DNA of 64,000 nucleotides, from assembly GCF_003060865.1 (NCBI RefSeq), contig NZ_CP028918.1:1476001-1540000 (forward strand), in the 5' to 3' direction. This DNA comes from Gemmobacter aquarius. Its GTDB lineage: Bacteria > Pseudomonadota > Alphaproteobacteria > Rhodobacterales > Rhodobacteraceae. Below, piece after piece: positions 1-9,214 of the stretch (position 1 is its first letter; each line of letters opens with the position of its first letter). A program made the translations under genes and the position numbers. Below the pieces are notes generated by a model. The model made no database searches. It was given only the letters and a program-made list of their open reading frames with translations, and had not been told where the DNA came from.

Positions 1-688
1 CTTCGGCTACAGCCTCGTCGCCCGCCATGTCCCCGTCGACGGCCTCGCCCTCGACCTCGGCATAGCCTTCGTCTTCGGCCTGCATGTCGGTCTCGAACTC
101 TTCCGACGTGACCGATTCCTCGATCATTGTCTCGGAGGCTTCGTAGCTTTCGGTGATTTCTTCGGAATACTCGGCGTAATATTCGCTGTAGCTGAAACTT
201 TCATAGGAATAGCTCGACCAGCTCGACACGGTGGTGATGTCGATCACGCTTTCCCACGATTCCAGCGTGATCGTCGTCGTGGCCTTGTAAGGCTTGCCCC
301 CGCGCAGCGCGTTCATTTCGAAATCGAAGGCACCCTGCAGGATCCAGTAATAGACCACCTCGTCCAGATCGGCGGGGCTCAGGATCGCCTCGCCCTTCAC
401 GAAATCGATCACGTCGCCCGGTTCGATGCCAGCGGCATCGGCCAGACCGTCGGGTTCGGTCGCAAGGACCAGAACGCCTGTAGAGCCAGCCGCCAGACCG
501 AATGCCGACACCACCGAGGCATCGACCGGCATCAGCACCGCATCGAGCGCGCGCGAAACAGAGGGTGCCGGCAGGGTGCCGGCCGCCAGCGCAGGCACCG
601 GTGCAAGCAGCACGTAGCCCGCTGCCGGAACCGTTACGGTCAAAGCGAGAGCAGCCATTTTCAGGAAGGTCGTCTTGGGTCGCGACAT
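1..688 (-). CDS. Secreted PDZ-domain protein with acidic Ser/Tyr/Glu-rich tail (3' end outside window)
   Basis: The frame opens at an ATG at 688 and is still open at base 1, giving at least 229 residues. Residues 1-36 form a signal peptide: a basic start (MSRPK), a hydrophobic core and an Ala-rich end (PALAA). Residues about 45-125 read as a PDZ domain, with GLAAGSTGVLVL as the carboxylate-binding strand and ADAAGIEPGDVI as the usual PDZ turn. After about residue 135 the protein becomes low-complexity, rich in Ser, Tyr and Glu and then strongly acidic. No serine-protease domain is seen before the PDZ, so this is not a DegP-type protease in the visible part. The function is unknown; an envelope adaptor or scaffold role is only inference. 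The 105 bases upstream must hold its promoter. Confidence 0.7.
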   Translation of the reverse strand, partial: MSRPKTTFLKMAALALTVTVPAAGYVLLAPVPALAAGTLPAPSVSRALDAVLMPVDASVVSAFGLAAGSTGVLVLATEPDGLADAAGIEPGDVIDFVKGEAILSPADLDEVVYYWILQGAFDFEMNALRGGKPYKATTTITLESWESVIDITTVSSWSSYSYESFSYSEYYAEYSEEITESYEASETMIEESVTSEEFETDMQAEDEGYAEVEGEAVDGDMAGDEAVAE

Positions 689-793
689 GGATATACACCG
701 TTAACGAATACAGAAGACGACACCCCGCCGCCCCCTTGTCCATACATGGGACGGCTTTTCTTACCCGCTCCTTATCCCTGATGCAGCGAAAAT

Positions 794-2944
794 CTACACC
801 AGATGCAAACGATCCTTCGCCTTGCGCTCAAGCCTGCGGCGATGCAGCACCGGCTCGGTATATCCCGAAGGCTGTTCGCGCCCGCGCAGGACCAGATCGC
901 AGGCCGCCTTGAAGGCGATACCGTCGAACCCCGGCGCCATGGGCCGGTAAGCCGGATCGCCTGCGTTCTGCCGGTCGACCACGGCCGCCATCTTGCGAAG
1001 AGCGGCCATCACCCGCGCCTCGTCGATCACGCCGTGATGCAGCCAGTTTGCCAGCGCCTGACTGGAAATCCGGCAGGTGGCGCGGTCCTCCATCAGGCCG
1101 ACATCATGAATGTCGGGCACCTTGGAACAGCCCACGCCCTGATCGATCCAGCGCACCACATAGCCAAGGATGCCTTGCGCGTTGTTCTCGACCTCGGCCT
1201 GCACCTCGGCCTCGGACCAGTTCACGCCCGCAGCCAGCGGCAGGGTCAGCAAATCGTCCAGCCGACCGCGTGGCCCGCCTGCGGCAATCTCGTCCTGCCG
1301 CGCCAGCACATCGACGCGGTGGTAATGCGTGGCATGCAGCGTGGCCGCGGTGGGCGATGGTACCCAGGCGCAGGTCGCCCCCGCGCGCGGATGGGCGATC
1401 TTTTGCTCCAGCATCGCGGCCATCAGGTCGGGCATCGCCCACATCCCCTTGCCGATCTGCGCCCGCCCCTTTAGCCCGCAGCCAAGGCCGATATCGACGT
1501 TGCGATCTTCATACGCCCTGATCCAGGCGGCGTTCTTCATTTCGCCCTTCCGGACCATCGGCCCCGCTTCCATGCCGGTGTGGATCTCGTCCCCCGTCCG
1601 GTCGAGGAAGCCGGTATTGATGAACGCCACCCGCGATTTCGCCGCGCGGATACATTCCTTGAGGTTGGCCGATGTGCGCCGCTCCTCGTCCATGATCCCC
1701 AGCTTGACGGTGTGGCGGGGCAGGCCAAGCGTATCTTCCACCGCGTCAAAGATGCGGCAGGCAAAAGCCACCTCGTCCGGCCCGTGCATCTTGGGTTTGA
1801 CCACATAGACCGACCCGTGCAGCGAATTGCGCGGCCCTTCGGTCTTTCCCAGATCATGCAGCGCGCAAAGCGTGGTCACGAAAGCATCCATGATCCCTTC
1901 GCCCACCTCGCGCCCCCCGGCATCGAGGATGGCGGGGTTGGTCATCAGGTGCCCCACATTCCGCACCAGCATCAGCGCGCGGCCCTTAAGCGTCAGGGGT
2001 GTGCTGTCGGGGGCAGTAAAGGCGTAATCGTCGCGCAGACGCCGCTCGATGGTCTGCCCACCCTTGGCCACCATCTCGACCAGATCGCCCCGCATCAGGC
2101 CCAGCCAGTTGGCATAGGCCAGAACCTTGTCCTCGGCATCGACGGCGGCGACCGAATCCTCGCAATCCATGATTGCCGACATCGCCGATTCCATCCGCAG
2201 ATCGGCCATGCCCGCCTTGTCGACCGCCCCGATCCGGTGCAGGGGATCGATGCGAAGAACCAGATGCAAGCCGTTGTTCTTGAGCAATATCGCCGAAGGC
2301 GCACCCGCCTCGCCGCGATAGCCCGCGAATTGTGCGGGGTCTTTCAGCGCAGGCAAAAGCGCCCCGCCCACGACACGATAGGTCGTTACATCGGCATGGC
2401 TTCCCTTGGCCAGCGGGGCGACATCGTCCAGAAACGCCTTGGCCCAGGCGATCACCCGGCTTCCCCGCGCCGGATCATAATCCTTGCCCTGCGGCGCATC
2501 CCCCAGCGCGTCGGTCCCGTAAAGCGCGTCGTATAGCGACCCCCAGCGCGCATTGGCGGCGTTGAGCGCATAGCGCGCATTCATCACCGGCACGACCAGC
2601 TGCGGCCCCGGAACCAGCGACATCTCGGGGTCGACGCCCGCGGTCTCGATTTGGAAATCCGGCCCCTCGGGCACCAGATAGCCGATCTCTGCCAGAAACG
2701 CACGGTAAGCCACCGCGTCGAACGCCTGACCGCGCCGCGCCACATGCCATGCGTCGATTTCGGCCTGCATCCGCGCCCGCACCGCCAGCAGGTCGCGGTT
2801 CACCGGCCCCAGTTCGGCAATCGCCGCCGCAAATCCGGCCCAGAACCGCCCCGCATCGACCCCGCTGCCGGGCAGCGCCGCCCCTTCGACAAAGTCGACC
2901 AGACGACGGTCCACCGAAAGCCCCTGTCTCTCGATCCGCTCCAT
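794..2944 (-). CDS. glcB: Malate synthase G
   Basis: This enzyme condenses glyoxylate with acetyl-CoA to malate in the cytoplasm (glyoxylate and glycolate assimilation). The protein is 716 residues, close to the usual 720-725 for the monomeric G form. It carries the family's long N-terminal helical domain and TIM-barrel segments such as [18 protein letters not shown] and the acidic [11 protein letters not shown] stretch. The start at 2944 is chosen because GGAGGAG lies just upstream of that ATG. The frame extends 12 codons further, but that extension ([12 protein letters not shown]) is not family-like and lacks a ribosome site. It stands alone as a transcription unit, although glycerate 2-kinase a few kb away also handles C2/C3 hydroxyacid metabolism. 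Confidence 0.96.
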   Translation of the reverse strand: MERIERQGLSVDRRLVDFVEGAALPGSGVDAGRFWAGFAAAIAELGPVNRDLLAVRARMQAEIDAWHVARRGQAFDAVAYRAFLAEIGYLVPEGPDFQIETAGVDPEMSLVPGPQLVVPVMNARYALNAANARWGSLYDALYGTDALGDAPQGKDYDPARGSRVIAWAKAFLDDVAPLAKGSHADVTTYRVVGGALLPALKDPAQFAGYRGEAGAPSAILLKNNGLHLVLRIDPLHRIGAVDKAGMADLRMESAMSAIMDCEDSVAAVDAEDKVLAYANWLGLMRGDLVEMVAKGGQTIERRLRDDYAFTAPDSTPLTLKGRALMLVRNVGHLMTNPAILDAGGREVGEGIMDAFVTTLCALHDLGKTEGPRNSLHGSVYVVKPKMHGPDEVAFACRIFDAVEDTLGLPRHTVKLGIMDEERRTSANLKECIRAAKSRVAFINTGFLDRTGDEIHTGMEAGPMVRKGEMKNAAWIRAYEDRNVDIGLGCGLKGRAQIGKGMWAMPDLMAAMLEQKIAHPRAGATCAWVPSPTAATLHATHYHRVDVLARQDEIAAGGPRGRLDDLLTLPLAAGVNWSEAEVQAEVENNAQGILGYVVRWIDQGVGCSKVPDIHDVGLMEDRATCRISSQALANWLHHGVIDEARVMAALRKMAAVVDRQNAGDPAYRPMAPGFDGIAFKAACDLVLRGREQPSGYTEPVLHRRRLERKAKDRLHLV

Positions 2945-3160
2945 GCCTCGTCTCCTCCGTTCCGGTATGCCACGGCACACAATACACGGGGCGCAACGCC
3001 ATCACAATCAAACCGCCCGCAGTATTTCCCTGCAAAGCCGAACATCACCTTTCGGGAATTCCTGCCAATCGCCCGCCTTCCGACCACGCAAAACCTCGCC
3101 TCGCGGCAAGGTTTTGCGCCCGCTCGCCTGCGTCGCGCAGCCCTTCCATTCACGCTGGTG

Positions 3161-3263
3161 CAAATATCCTCGGGTGAGGTCCGGAGAGGGCAGACAGCCC
3201 TCTCCGGGGCCAGCCGCGGGCACGACACCAGACCGAAGGGCGCGATTTTTCGCAGAAAAATCG
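3161..3263 (+). repeat. Composite intergenic repeat, copy A (box, G/C hairpin, palindrome)
   Basis: The 337 bases between glcB and the DUF2256 gene hold no gene but contain one copy of a recurring element. It starts with CAAATATCCTCGGGTGAG (3161-3178). A perfect 11-bp stem follows (CCGGAGAGGGC 3181-3191, loop AGACA, GCCCTCTCCGG 3197-3207). It ends in the palindrome CGATTTTTC-GCA-GAAAAATCG (3243-3263). The same modules recur at the other repeat entries listed here. The two neighbouring genes read leftward, so in this orientation the element is antisense to them. Confidence 0.75.
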
Positions 3264-3281
3264 GGGCAGGGACAAGGCGCG

Positions 3282-3440
3282 CTAACCGTCCTTGCGCTTG
3301 GCCCTGTCCATGCGGCAGCGGTCCGAGCAGTATTTCACCTCGTCCCAGACCTTCTCCCATGCCTTGCGCCACACAAAGGGCCGCCCGCAGGTGGCGCAGG
3401 TCTTCGACGGCAGGTCGGACTTTTTACGCATCTTCGCCAT
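3282..3440 (-). CDS. DUF2256 family zinc-ribbon-like small protein
   Basis: A 52-residue protein reading MAKMRKKSDLPSKTCATCGR and then a Trp-rich middle (FVWRKAWEKVWDEVKYCS). CxxC near residues 19-22 and Cys-x3-Cys near residues 42-46 look like a small metal-binding module. This matches the DUF2256 family, whose members are typically about 50 residues and lie beside, or are fused to, photolyase/cryptochrome genes. Its ATG (3440-3438) shares one base with the photolyase stop (TGATG), so translation is probably coupled. The exact function is unknown; association with the photolyase is the only contextual clue. Confidence 0.8.
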   Translation of the reverse strand: MAKMRKKSDLPSKTCATCGRPFVWRKAWEKVWDEVKYCSDRCRMDRAKRKDG

Positions 3441-4969
3441 CAGAGGTCAAAGCTCATCTGTGCCACATCCCCCTTGCGCCGCGCCATGCGGCTGCGGTCA
3501 TTGACGAAGCGGCGGTCATTGCCGGGGCTGGCGTGGCGTTCGACCACCTCGAAGGCTGCGGCGCGGAACCCCGGCTCTTTGCGTAATCCCCAGCACAGCT
3601 CGCGCGCCGCCCGCGCGCTTGCGGCCACATCCACCACGGGTTCGGGATACATCCGACCCAAGAGCGACCCCGCCCCGCTCCACTTCCACGGCTCTTGCAA
3701 ATACGCATCGGGCACGGCGGCGAGTTCGGGCACCCAGCGGCGGGTAAAAGCGCCGCTTGGGTCCTGGTCCTGCCCCTGTTTGACGGGGTTATAGATCCGC
3801 AACGTGTTTATCCCCGTCACCCCGGCCTGCATCTGCATCTGCGGCCAATGTATGCCGGGTTCGTAATCGGTAAAGCGCCGCGCCAGAACCGCCCCCGTCG
3901 CCCGCCAATCAAGCCACAGGTGATAGGACGCCACCGAAACCACCATGCCCCGCATGCGGAAATTCAGCCAGCCCGTCGCCCGCAGATAGCGCATGCAGGC
4001 ATCCAGAAACGGCAGCCCCGTCTCGCCCTTTTCCCATGCCGCCAGCCGCAGGGCATCGGGTTCGCGCGGCCGCAGGGCATCGGCGGCGCGGTGCAGGGCG
4101 CGCATCTCGATCGCGGGTTCGGTTTCCAGCTTTTGCATGAAATGGTCGCGCCACGCGATGCGCGACTGGAACGACGACAGCGACCCGCCCCAGCGCCCGC
4201 CCGCCCGTTCGGCCCGCACCTCGGCCTGCCGCGCCGCCGTGGCCTGCACCACCTCGCGCGGCGAGATCGACCCAAGCGCCAGATGCGGTGACAGCCGCGA
4301 ACAGGCCCGCTCGCCGGTCAGGGGCGAGGACATGGCGGCACGGTAAGTCTCGCCCCGCTGGCCAAGGAACGTGTCGAGCATGAGCAACCCCTGCGCCCGC
4401 CCGCCCGCCTGACGGTGCGCGCAGGGGTCATCGGCCAGCCGCAGGGCGCGGGCGGGCGGGATCGCCCCCGGTTCCACCCCCGCGATGGCCCGCAGGGCAG
4501 GGGGCGCGTCAATTACCGCCTCGCGCAGCACCGCATCCCTGCGCCCGGCCCAGCCGTCACGCCGGGCAAGGCGCCGGATAACGCCCTGCTGTGGCAGCTC
4601 GCGCCATTCCACCCCCGCGCCCCGTGCCCATTCCGCAACCCGACGGTCGCGGCCATAGGTCCACAGGTTCCCCGTCTCCTCATGGCTGATCACGCGGGCC
4701 ACATCGTTCTGGCGGCACAGCCGGTCGAGCACCTCGACCGCCTCGCCCACCCGCACGATCAGCGGCGCACCAAGCCGCGCCAGATCCTCGCGCAGACCGG
4801 CCAGCGCCTCGGCGGTAAAGGCCCATTGCCGCGCCGATGTGTCGGGCAGGCGCCAATAGTCAGGCTCGACGATGTACAGCGGCAAGACCGCGCCCATCGC
4901 GGCGGCCTGCACCAGCGCGGGGTTGTCTTCGATGCGCAGATCGCGCTTGAACCAAACGAGAACATTCAT
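3440..4969 (-). CDS. Cryptochrome/deoxyribodipyrimidine photolyase family protein
   Basis: A 509-residue protein. The N-terminal alpha/beta photolyase domain (about 1-130) begins MNVLVWFKRDLRIEDNPAL. The C-terminal half is the helical FAD-binding domain, including RATGWLNFRMRGMVVS. Where many class I enzymes have an NGGWQW-type segment, this one has EPGIHWPQMQMQAGVTG. It therefore belongs to a separate clade, and CPD repair, (6-4) repair or light signalling cannot be distinguished from sequence alone. The ATG at 4969 begins the conserved domain directly; longer in-frame starts add Arg-rich non-family sequence. It is cotranscribed with the DUF2256 gene (TGATG overlap) and diverges from the glycerate kinase gene. 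Confidence 0.88.
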   Translation of the reverse strand: MNVLVWFKRDLRIEDNPALVQAAAMGAVLPLYIVEPDYWRLPDTSARQWAFTAEALAGLREDLARLGAPLIVRVGEAVEVLDRLCRQNDVARVISHEETGNLWTYGRDRRVAEWARGAGVEWRELPQQGVIRRLARRDGWAGRRDAVLREAVIDAPPALRAIAGVEPGAIPPARALRLADDPCAHRQAGGRAQGLLMLDTFLGQRGETYRAAMSSPLTGERACSRLSPHLALGSISPREVVQATAARQAEVRAERAGGRWGGSLSSFQSRIAWRDHFMQKLETEPAIEMRALHRAADALRPREPDALRLAAWEKGETGLPFLDACMRYLRATGWLNFRMRGMVVSVASYHLWLDWRATGAVLARRFTDYEPGIHWPQMQMQAGVTGINTLRIYNPVKQGQDQDPSGAFTRRWVPELAAVPDAYLQEPWKWSGAGSLLGRMYPEPVVDVAASARAARELCWGLRKEPGFRAAAFEVVERHASPGNDRRFVNDRSRMARRKGDVAQMSFDL

Positions 4970-5049
4970 GGAACATTTATCTAACCATGCCCGCAGATTC
5001 GTAAAGTCCCCATCTTGCCATCGTCGCGCTTTGCTGGCCCTATCCGGCC

Positions 5050-6309
5050 ATGATCGATGCCAACCCCGCCGCCTTCTTGCGAAGCCTGTTCGACCGCGCC
5101 GTCGCCGTGGCCGATCCGATGCAATCGCTTGCCGGTTTCCTGCCACCCAGACCCGCAGGCCGCGTGGTCGTCGTCGGCGCAGGCAAAGCCAGCGCCCGCA
5201 TGGCCGAAGCGGTCGAGGCGGTCTGGGGCCAGTGCGAGGGACTGGTCATCACGCGCTACGGCTATGCCCGCCCCTGTGCAGGGATAGAGATAATCGAAGC
5301 CGCGCATCCCGTGCCCGACCAATCGGGCGCAAAGGCCACAGCGCGCATGCTCTCGCTGCTCGAAAGCCTCGGTGAGGGCGATTTCGTCCTCGCCCTGATC
5401 TCGGGCGGGGCCTCCGCGCTGCTGGTCGCGCCAAGCGAAGGCGTGACGCTGGCCCAAAAGCAACAGGTCAATGCGGCCCTTCTTGCCAGCGGCGCGCCGA
5501 TCGACCGGATGAACACGGTCCGCAAACACCTGAGCCGCGTCAAGGGCGGCCAACTCGCCGCCGCCGCCTATCCGGCGCGGATGCTTGCGCTGATGATTTC
5601 CGATGTGCCCCGCGACGATCCGGCCTTCATCGGCTCTGGCCCCACCGTGGGCGATGCCTCGACCCCCGCCAATGCCTTGGCCATCTTGCGCGACTGGTCC
5701 GTGCCCGCGCCTGCATCCGTCACCGCCGCCCTGTCGCGGCCTTCGGGCGTGGTCGTGCCCGACGACCCGCGCCTGTCGCGCACCACCAACATCATATATG
5801 CCGCCCCCGCCCAATCGCTGCATGCCGCAGCCGAACTTGCACGGGCAGGGGGGGCCGAAGTCCGCATCCTCGGTGATGCAATCGAAGGCGAAGCCCGCGA
5901 CGTGGCGGCATCGATGGCGGCCGAGGCGCTCCGCCTGCAAAGCGTCCGCAAGCCTGCCGATCCGCCGCTTGTTCTGCTGTCGGGCGGCGAACTTACCGTC
6001 ACCCGCCGTGGCGCAGGCATCGGCGGGCCGAATGCCGAATTCTGCCTTGGGCTGGTCCTCGCGCTGAAAGGCGCAGCCGGTATCCACGCCATCGCCTGCG
6101 ACACGGACGGAATCGATGGCGCGGCGGAGGTGGCGGGCGCGATCATCGGCCCCGACACGCTGGCAAAAGCCGCAGCCCTTGGGCTCGACCCCGCCGCAGC
6201 CCTTGCCGCCAATGATGCCCACAGCTTTTTCGGCAAGATCGGCGCGCAGGTCGTCACCGGCCCCACCCTGACCAATGTCAACGATTTCCGCGCAATCCTG
6301 ATCGTCTGA
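5050..6309 (+). CDS. Glycerate 2-kinase (DUF4147/MOFRL family)
   Basis: A 419-residue cytoplasmic enzyme predicted to phosphorylate D-glycerate to 2-phosphoglycerate. Older annotation calls this family hydroxypyruvate reductase TtuD. The N-terminal DUF4147 domain shows VVVVGAGKASARMAEAVE and LALISGGASALLVAP. The C-terminal MOFRL domain shows GGPNAEFCLG and ACDTDGIDGAAEVAG. Length and motif order are normal. Its TGA (6307-6309) abuts the stop of the convergent GntR gene with no base between them. It could serve glyoxylate/glycerate or sugar-acid assimilation, which fits malate synthase nearby, but no operon partner is visible. Confidence 0.92.
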   Translation: MIDANPAAFLRSLFDRAVAVADPMQSLAGFLPPRPAGRVVVVGAGKASARMAEAVEAVWGQCEGLVITRYGYARPCAGIEIIEAAHPVPDQSGAKATARMLSLLESLGEGDFVLALISGGASALLVAPSEGVTLAQKQQVNAALLASGAPIDRMNTVRKHLSRVKGGQLAAAAYPARMLALMISDVPRDDPAFIGSGPTVGDASTPANALAILRDWSVPAPASVTAALSRPSGVVVPDDPRLSRTTNIIYAAPAQSLHAAAELARAGGAEVRILGDAIEGEARDVAASMAAEALRLQSVRKPADPPLVLLSGGELTVTRRGAGIGGPNAEFCLGLVLALKGAAGIHAIACDTDGIDGAAEVAGAIIGPDTLAKAAALGLDPAAALAANDAHSFFGKIGAQVVTGPTLTNVNDFRAILIV

Positions 6310-6945
6310 TCACTGCGTCAATCGCCGGAACGCCTGTTCCCCCTCGACCACGAAGCGCAGCATCCGGTCGGAGGCCCCCACCACATCGCCCGCGGCAAAG
6401 GCCGCCAGCAACTCGCGCTGGCCTGCAATCACAACGGCATGCGACACCGGATCGCGCATCGTCGTCAGCCGCACGCGCTGCACCTGCGCCATGTAGCGGC
6501 GGATCGTGTCCAGAAGTGCGCGGTTCGGCACCATCGACAGCCAGCCGCTGCGAAACCGTTCCGACGCGCGGAAGAACAGCGGAATATCGCCGCTGAGCAG
6601 CGTGCTTTGCACCTGTTCCACCGCCTCGGCCAGCAGGGCAATCTGCGCCCCGGTCATCGCTTGCGCCGCCATCGCCGCCGCCCGCGGTTCGAGCAGACGC
6701 CGCAGTTCGAACACCTCCAGCACCTCGGCATCGGTCAGGTTGGGCAGGGTAAAGCCCCGCGTGGTGGGCACCAGATAGCCCTCTGCCGCCAGTTGCAGCA
6801 ACGCATCGCGCACCGGCATGCGCGACACGCCCATATCGCTGGCCAGCGTGGTGTCGACCAGACGGTCCTGCCAGCCCAGCTCGCCATTCTGGATGCGGGT
6901 CAGCAGCAGGTCGTAAATGCGGTCACGGTGGCTTTGACGGGACAT
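6310..6945 (-). CDS. GntR family transcriptional regulator (FCD type)
   Basis: A 211-residue DNA-binding repressor or activator. The winged helix lies at about residues 5-65 (RIYDLLLTRIQNGEL, then the recognition helix around GVSRMPVRDALLQLAAEG). The helical FCD ligand domain follows at about 80-205. The start at 6945 (MSRQSHRDR) is preferred to an upstream ATG at 6984, which would add 13 residues outside the domain. It diverges from the amino-acid-type ABC transporter cluster that starts at 7146, so it probably regulates that cluster and itself from the shared 200-base region. Confidence 0.9.
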   Translation of the reverse strand: MSRQSHRDRIYDLLLTRIQNGELGWQDRLVDTTLASDMGVSRMPVRDALLQLAAEGYLVPTTRGFTLPNLTDAEVLEVFELRRLLEPRAAAMAAQAMTGAQIALLAEAVEQVQSTLLSGDIPLFFRASERFRSGWLSMVPNRALLDTIRRYMAQVQRVRLTTMRDPVSHAVVIAGQRELLAAFAAGDVVGASDRMLRFVVEGEQAFRRLTQ

Positions 6946-7018
6946 GAATTGAATACTCTTTGCACGCCCTTTCTGCCCCGGCATAGCGGAAAAAGCAACC
7001 TTCTGCGGCTCAAGATTA

Positions 7019-7046
7019 ATTTCAAGCCTAAAACATCACTTGAAAT
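7019..7046. promoter_or_regulatory. Candidate GntR operator: inverted repeat ATTTCAAG-N12-CTTGAAAT
   Basis: A perfect 8-base inverted repeat (ATTTCAAG 7019-7026, CTTGAAAT 7039-7046) lies in an AT-rich patch. The patch sits between the divergent GntR gene and the ABC transporter gene and contrasts with the GC-rich surroundings. Position and symmetry suggest a regulator site. The long 12-base spacer is unusual for FCD-type GntR proteins, so the assignment is tentative. Confidence 0.4.
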
Positions 7047-7145
7047 GGATACGGAATCTGCAAGGCTTTCTTGAGGTCCGGCCCGACGCGAATCCTTCGT
7101 GCCCGAGGATCGCCAGCAACACCGCAGCCCAACAAGGAGGAACCC

Positions 7146-7946
7146 ATGACCATCACCAGACGCCGGACATTCACCCTCGCAGCCGTTTTCGCCTTTGGCC
7201 TCGGCATCGGAGCGCAAGCGCAAGAGGCGCTGAAAGTCGGTTCCTACCCCGCCAATCCGCCGTGGGAGAACAAGACCGAAGCTGGCACCTTCGAAGGCTT
7301 CGAAGTCGACATCGTGAATGAAATCGCCAAGCGCATGGGCACCACCGCCGAAATCGCGGGCCTCGATTTCAAGGCGCTTTTCGTCGCCACCGCGTCGAAC
7401 CGCGTCGACATGGTGATCTCGTCGCTGACCATCACCAACGAGCGTCTGGAAAGCCAGTCCTTCACCCAGCCTTACGTCGAAGGCGCGCTTGGCATCGGCG
7501 TCAAGGAAGGGTCGGACATCACATCCACAGCCGACCTCGAGGGCAAGATCGTCGGCTCCATCGCCACCTCCTTCCCCGAAAGCTGGCTGAAAGAGCGCGA
7601 GGCCGAACTGGGTTACGCCGAATACAAATCGTATGACACCACGTCGAACATGCTGTCCGATCTTGCCAATGGCCGGATCGACGCTGCGGTGAACGATGTC
7701 GTGGGCCTGCGCTATGCTTTCGCCCAGATGACCGGCCTTGCCGTGGCCGAAGAGATCACTACGGGCGAGAAGTTTGCGATCATGATGCCCAAAGGGTCCG
7801 ACAAGCTGGAAGCGGTCAACCAGATCATTTCCGACATGAAGACCGATGGCACCATGGCCGCGATCTATGAAAAATGGCTTGGCGTGGCGCCTGCTGCGGG
7901 CAGCTTTACCGTCACCCCGATGCCGGTCCCGACCTCGGCCGACTGA
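7146..7946 (+). CDS. Amino-acid-type ABC transporter substrate-binding protein
   Basis: A 266-residue periplasmic binding protein of the SBP family 3 type. Residues 1-25 are a signal peptide (MTITRRRTFTLAAVFAFGLG, ending AQAQ). The mature part begins EALKVGSYPANPPWE and carries the family segment GFEVDIVNEIAKRMG. The fold is typical of polar amino-acid or opine binders; the substrate cannot be read from sequence. AAGGAGG lies 7 bases before the ATG at 7146 and fixes the start. It heads a rightward operon with a permease at 9211, but no ATPase gene is present in the cluster. Confidence 0.92.
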   Translation: MTITRRRTFTLAAVFAFGLGIGAQAQEALKVGSYPANPPWENKTEAGTFEGFEVDIVNEIAKRMGTTAEIAGLDFKALFVATASNRVDMVISSLTITNERLESQSFTQPYVEGALGIGVKEGSDITSTADLEGKIVGSIATSFPESWLKEREAELGYAEYKSYDTTSNMLSDLANGRIDAAVNDVVGLRYAFAQMTGLAVAEEITTGEKFAIMMPKGSDKLEAVNQIISDMKTDGTMAAIYEKWLGVAPAAGSFTVTPMPVPTSAD

Positions 7947-7958
7947 CCCCTGCACCAC

Positions 7959-7976
7959 GGGGGGCCACGGCCCCCC
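7959..7976 (+). terminator. Strong G/C hairpin after the binding-protein gene
   Basis: GGGGGGCC (7959-7966) pairs with GGCCCCCC (7969-7976) about 12 bases after the binding-protein stop. There is no T-run after it. Such hairpins after binding-protein genes commonly attenuate transcription or protect the upstream mRNA so that the binding protein is made in excess. That role here is inference. Confidence 0.55.
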
Positions 7977-7997
7977 GAACCCCCCAAGGCCCGCTAA

Positions 7998-8441
7998 ATG
8001 ACAGCCCATCTCGCATCCGTCCGCATCGATGCGCCCTTCGACACCGTCTTCGACGCGCTTGCCGACGGGCATCGCCTTGGCCGCTGGGCGCTTGGCTCTA
8101 TGGACCTGCAGCCTTTGGCCGAAGCCGGTCTGTGGCGCGGCACCTCGCTTTTCGACGGCACCACGGCCGAGGTCGAAATCCGGCCGCACCGCGCGCTTGG
8201 CCTGATCGATTTCCACCTTGGCCCCGCAGGCGCCCGCGTTCCACGCGTGTCGATCCGCGTGACGCGCGGCGCCGACTGGGGCCAGCCCGAAGGCACCGCC
8301 ATGGTGGCCATGACAACATGGCGGGCTGCGTGGATGGATGACGCCCGCTGGGCCCGCACCTGCAAGACGCACGAGCTGGAGGTATTGCTCTTCAAGGCCC
8401 AGATCGAAACGGCTTTCAGCGCCGCGCGGACCAAGCCATGA
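7998..8441 (+). CDS. SRPBCC-like (START/polyketide-cyclase fold) small protein
   Basis: A 147-residue cytoplasmic protein beginning MTAHLASVRIDAPFDTVFDA, which resembles the first strand and helix of the SRPBCC ligand-binding fold. The rest is less typical, so the family call is moderate. Its stop overlaps the next start by ATGA, so it is cotranslated with the hydro-lyase-like gene. The role is unknown. By position it may act on or bind the compound taken up by the ABC importer. Confidence 0.6.
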   Translation: MTAHLASVRIDAPFDTVFDALADGHRLGRWALGSMDLQPLAEAGLWRGTSLFDGTTAEVEIRPHRALGLIDFHLGPAGARVPRVSIRVTRGADWGQPEGTAMVAMTTWRAAWMDDARWARTCKTHELEVLLFKAQIETAFSAARTKP

Positions 8442-9214
8442 TCGATTTGGGCGATACGCCCGCCGCATGGCGCGCCCGCTTCCGCGATGGCGAGGTGCGC
8501 CAGACCTCGGCCCTGTGCGACGGTTACGGGCAAGCCAATCTTGCCGTCATTCCCGAAGCCTGGGCCGACGATTTCGAGTGCTTCCTGCGCGCCAACCCCG
8601 CCGCCTGCCCGCTGCTGGCGCGGGGCAGGGCGGGGGAATGGGGCCTGCCCGCGCTTGGCGATTTCGACCTGCGCCGCGACCTGCCGCTGTACCGGCTGTT
8701 CCGCCATGGCAAGGCCGCTGCCCACACCGCCGATGTCTCGGGCTACTGGACGCCCGACCTCGTGGCCTTTGCCATCGGCTGCTCGCTCAGCTTCGAGGCC
8801 GATCTGGTCGCGGCCGGCGTGACCCTGCGCTGCCACGGGGCAGGGCGCAGCTGTTCGGCCTTTGACACCACGATCCCCAACCGCGCTGCGGGCGGGTTCG
8901 GCGGCAATCTGGTGGTGTCGATGCGGGCGATCCCTGCCGATCAGGTGGGCCTTGCCACAAGTGTCACCAGACAGCACCCCCGGTCGCACGGCGCGCCTGT
9001 CCACATCGGCGACCCCAAAGCCATCGGAGTCGATCTGGCCAAACCCGTCGACGGCATCGGCCTGACCGACATAGGCCCCGGCGAGGTGCCGGTGTTCTGG
9101 GCCTGCGGTGTCACGATGGAGCGCGCCATCGCCTCGGCCCGCGTCCCCTTTGCGATCACCCATGCCCCCGGTCATATGCTGATCACCGACACCCGCGTGA
9201 AAGGCCAGCCATGA
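8438..9214 (+). CDS. DUF1445 / D-glutamate-cyclase-like hydro-lyase
   Basis: A 258-residue cytoplasmic protein of the DUF1445 (putative hydro-lyase) family. Members of the wider family include mammalian D-glutamate cyclase, which interconverts D-glutamate and 5-oxoproline. Recognisable segments are GYGQANLAVIPEAWADDFECF, VAFAIGCSLSFEADL and the C-terminal FAITHAPGHMLITD. Overlaps of 4 bases on both sides place it in the same translated unit as the SRPBCC-like gene and the permease. Together with an amino-acid importer this suggests metabolism of a cyclised or acylated amino acid, but the substrate is unknown. Confidence 0.78.
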   Translation: MIDLGDTPAAWRARFRDGEVRQTSALCDGYGQANLAVIPEAWADDFECFLRANPAACPLLARGRAGEWGLPALGDFDLRRDLPLYRLFRHGKAAAHTADVSGYWTPDLVAFAIGCSLSFEADLVAAGVTLRCHGAGRSCSAFDTTIPNRAAGGFGGNLVVSMRAIPADQVGLATSVTRQHPRSHGAPVHIGDPKAIGVDLAKPVDGIGLTDIGPGEVPVFWACGVTMERAIASARVPFAITHAPGHMLITDTRVKGQP

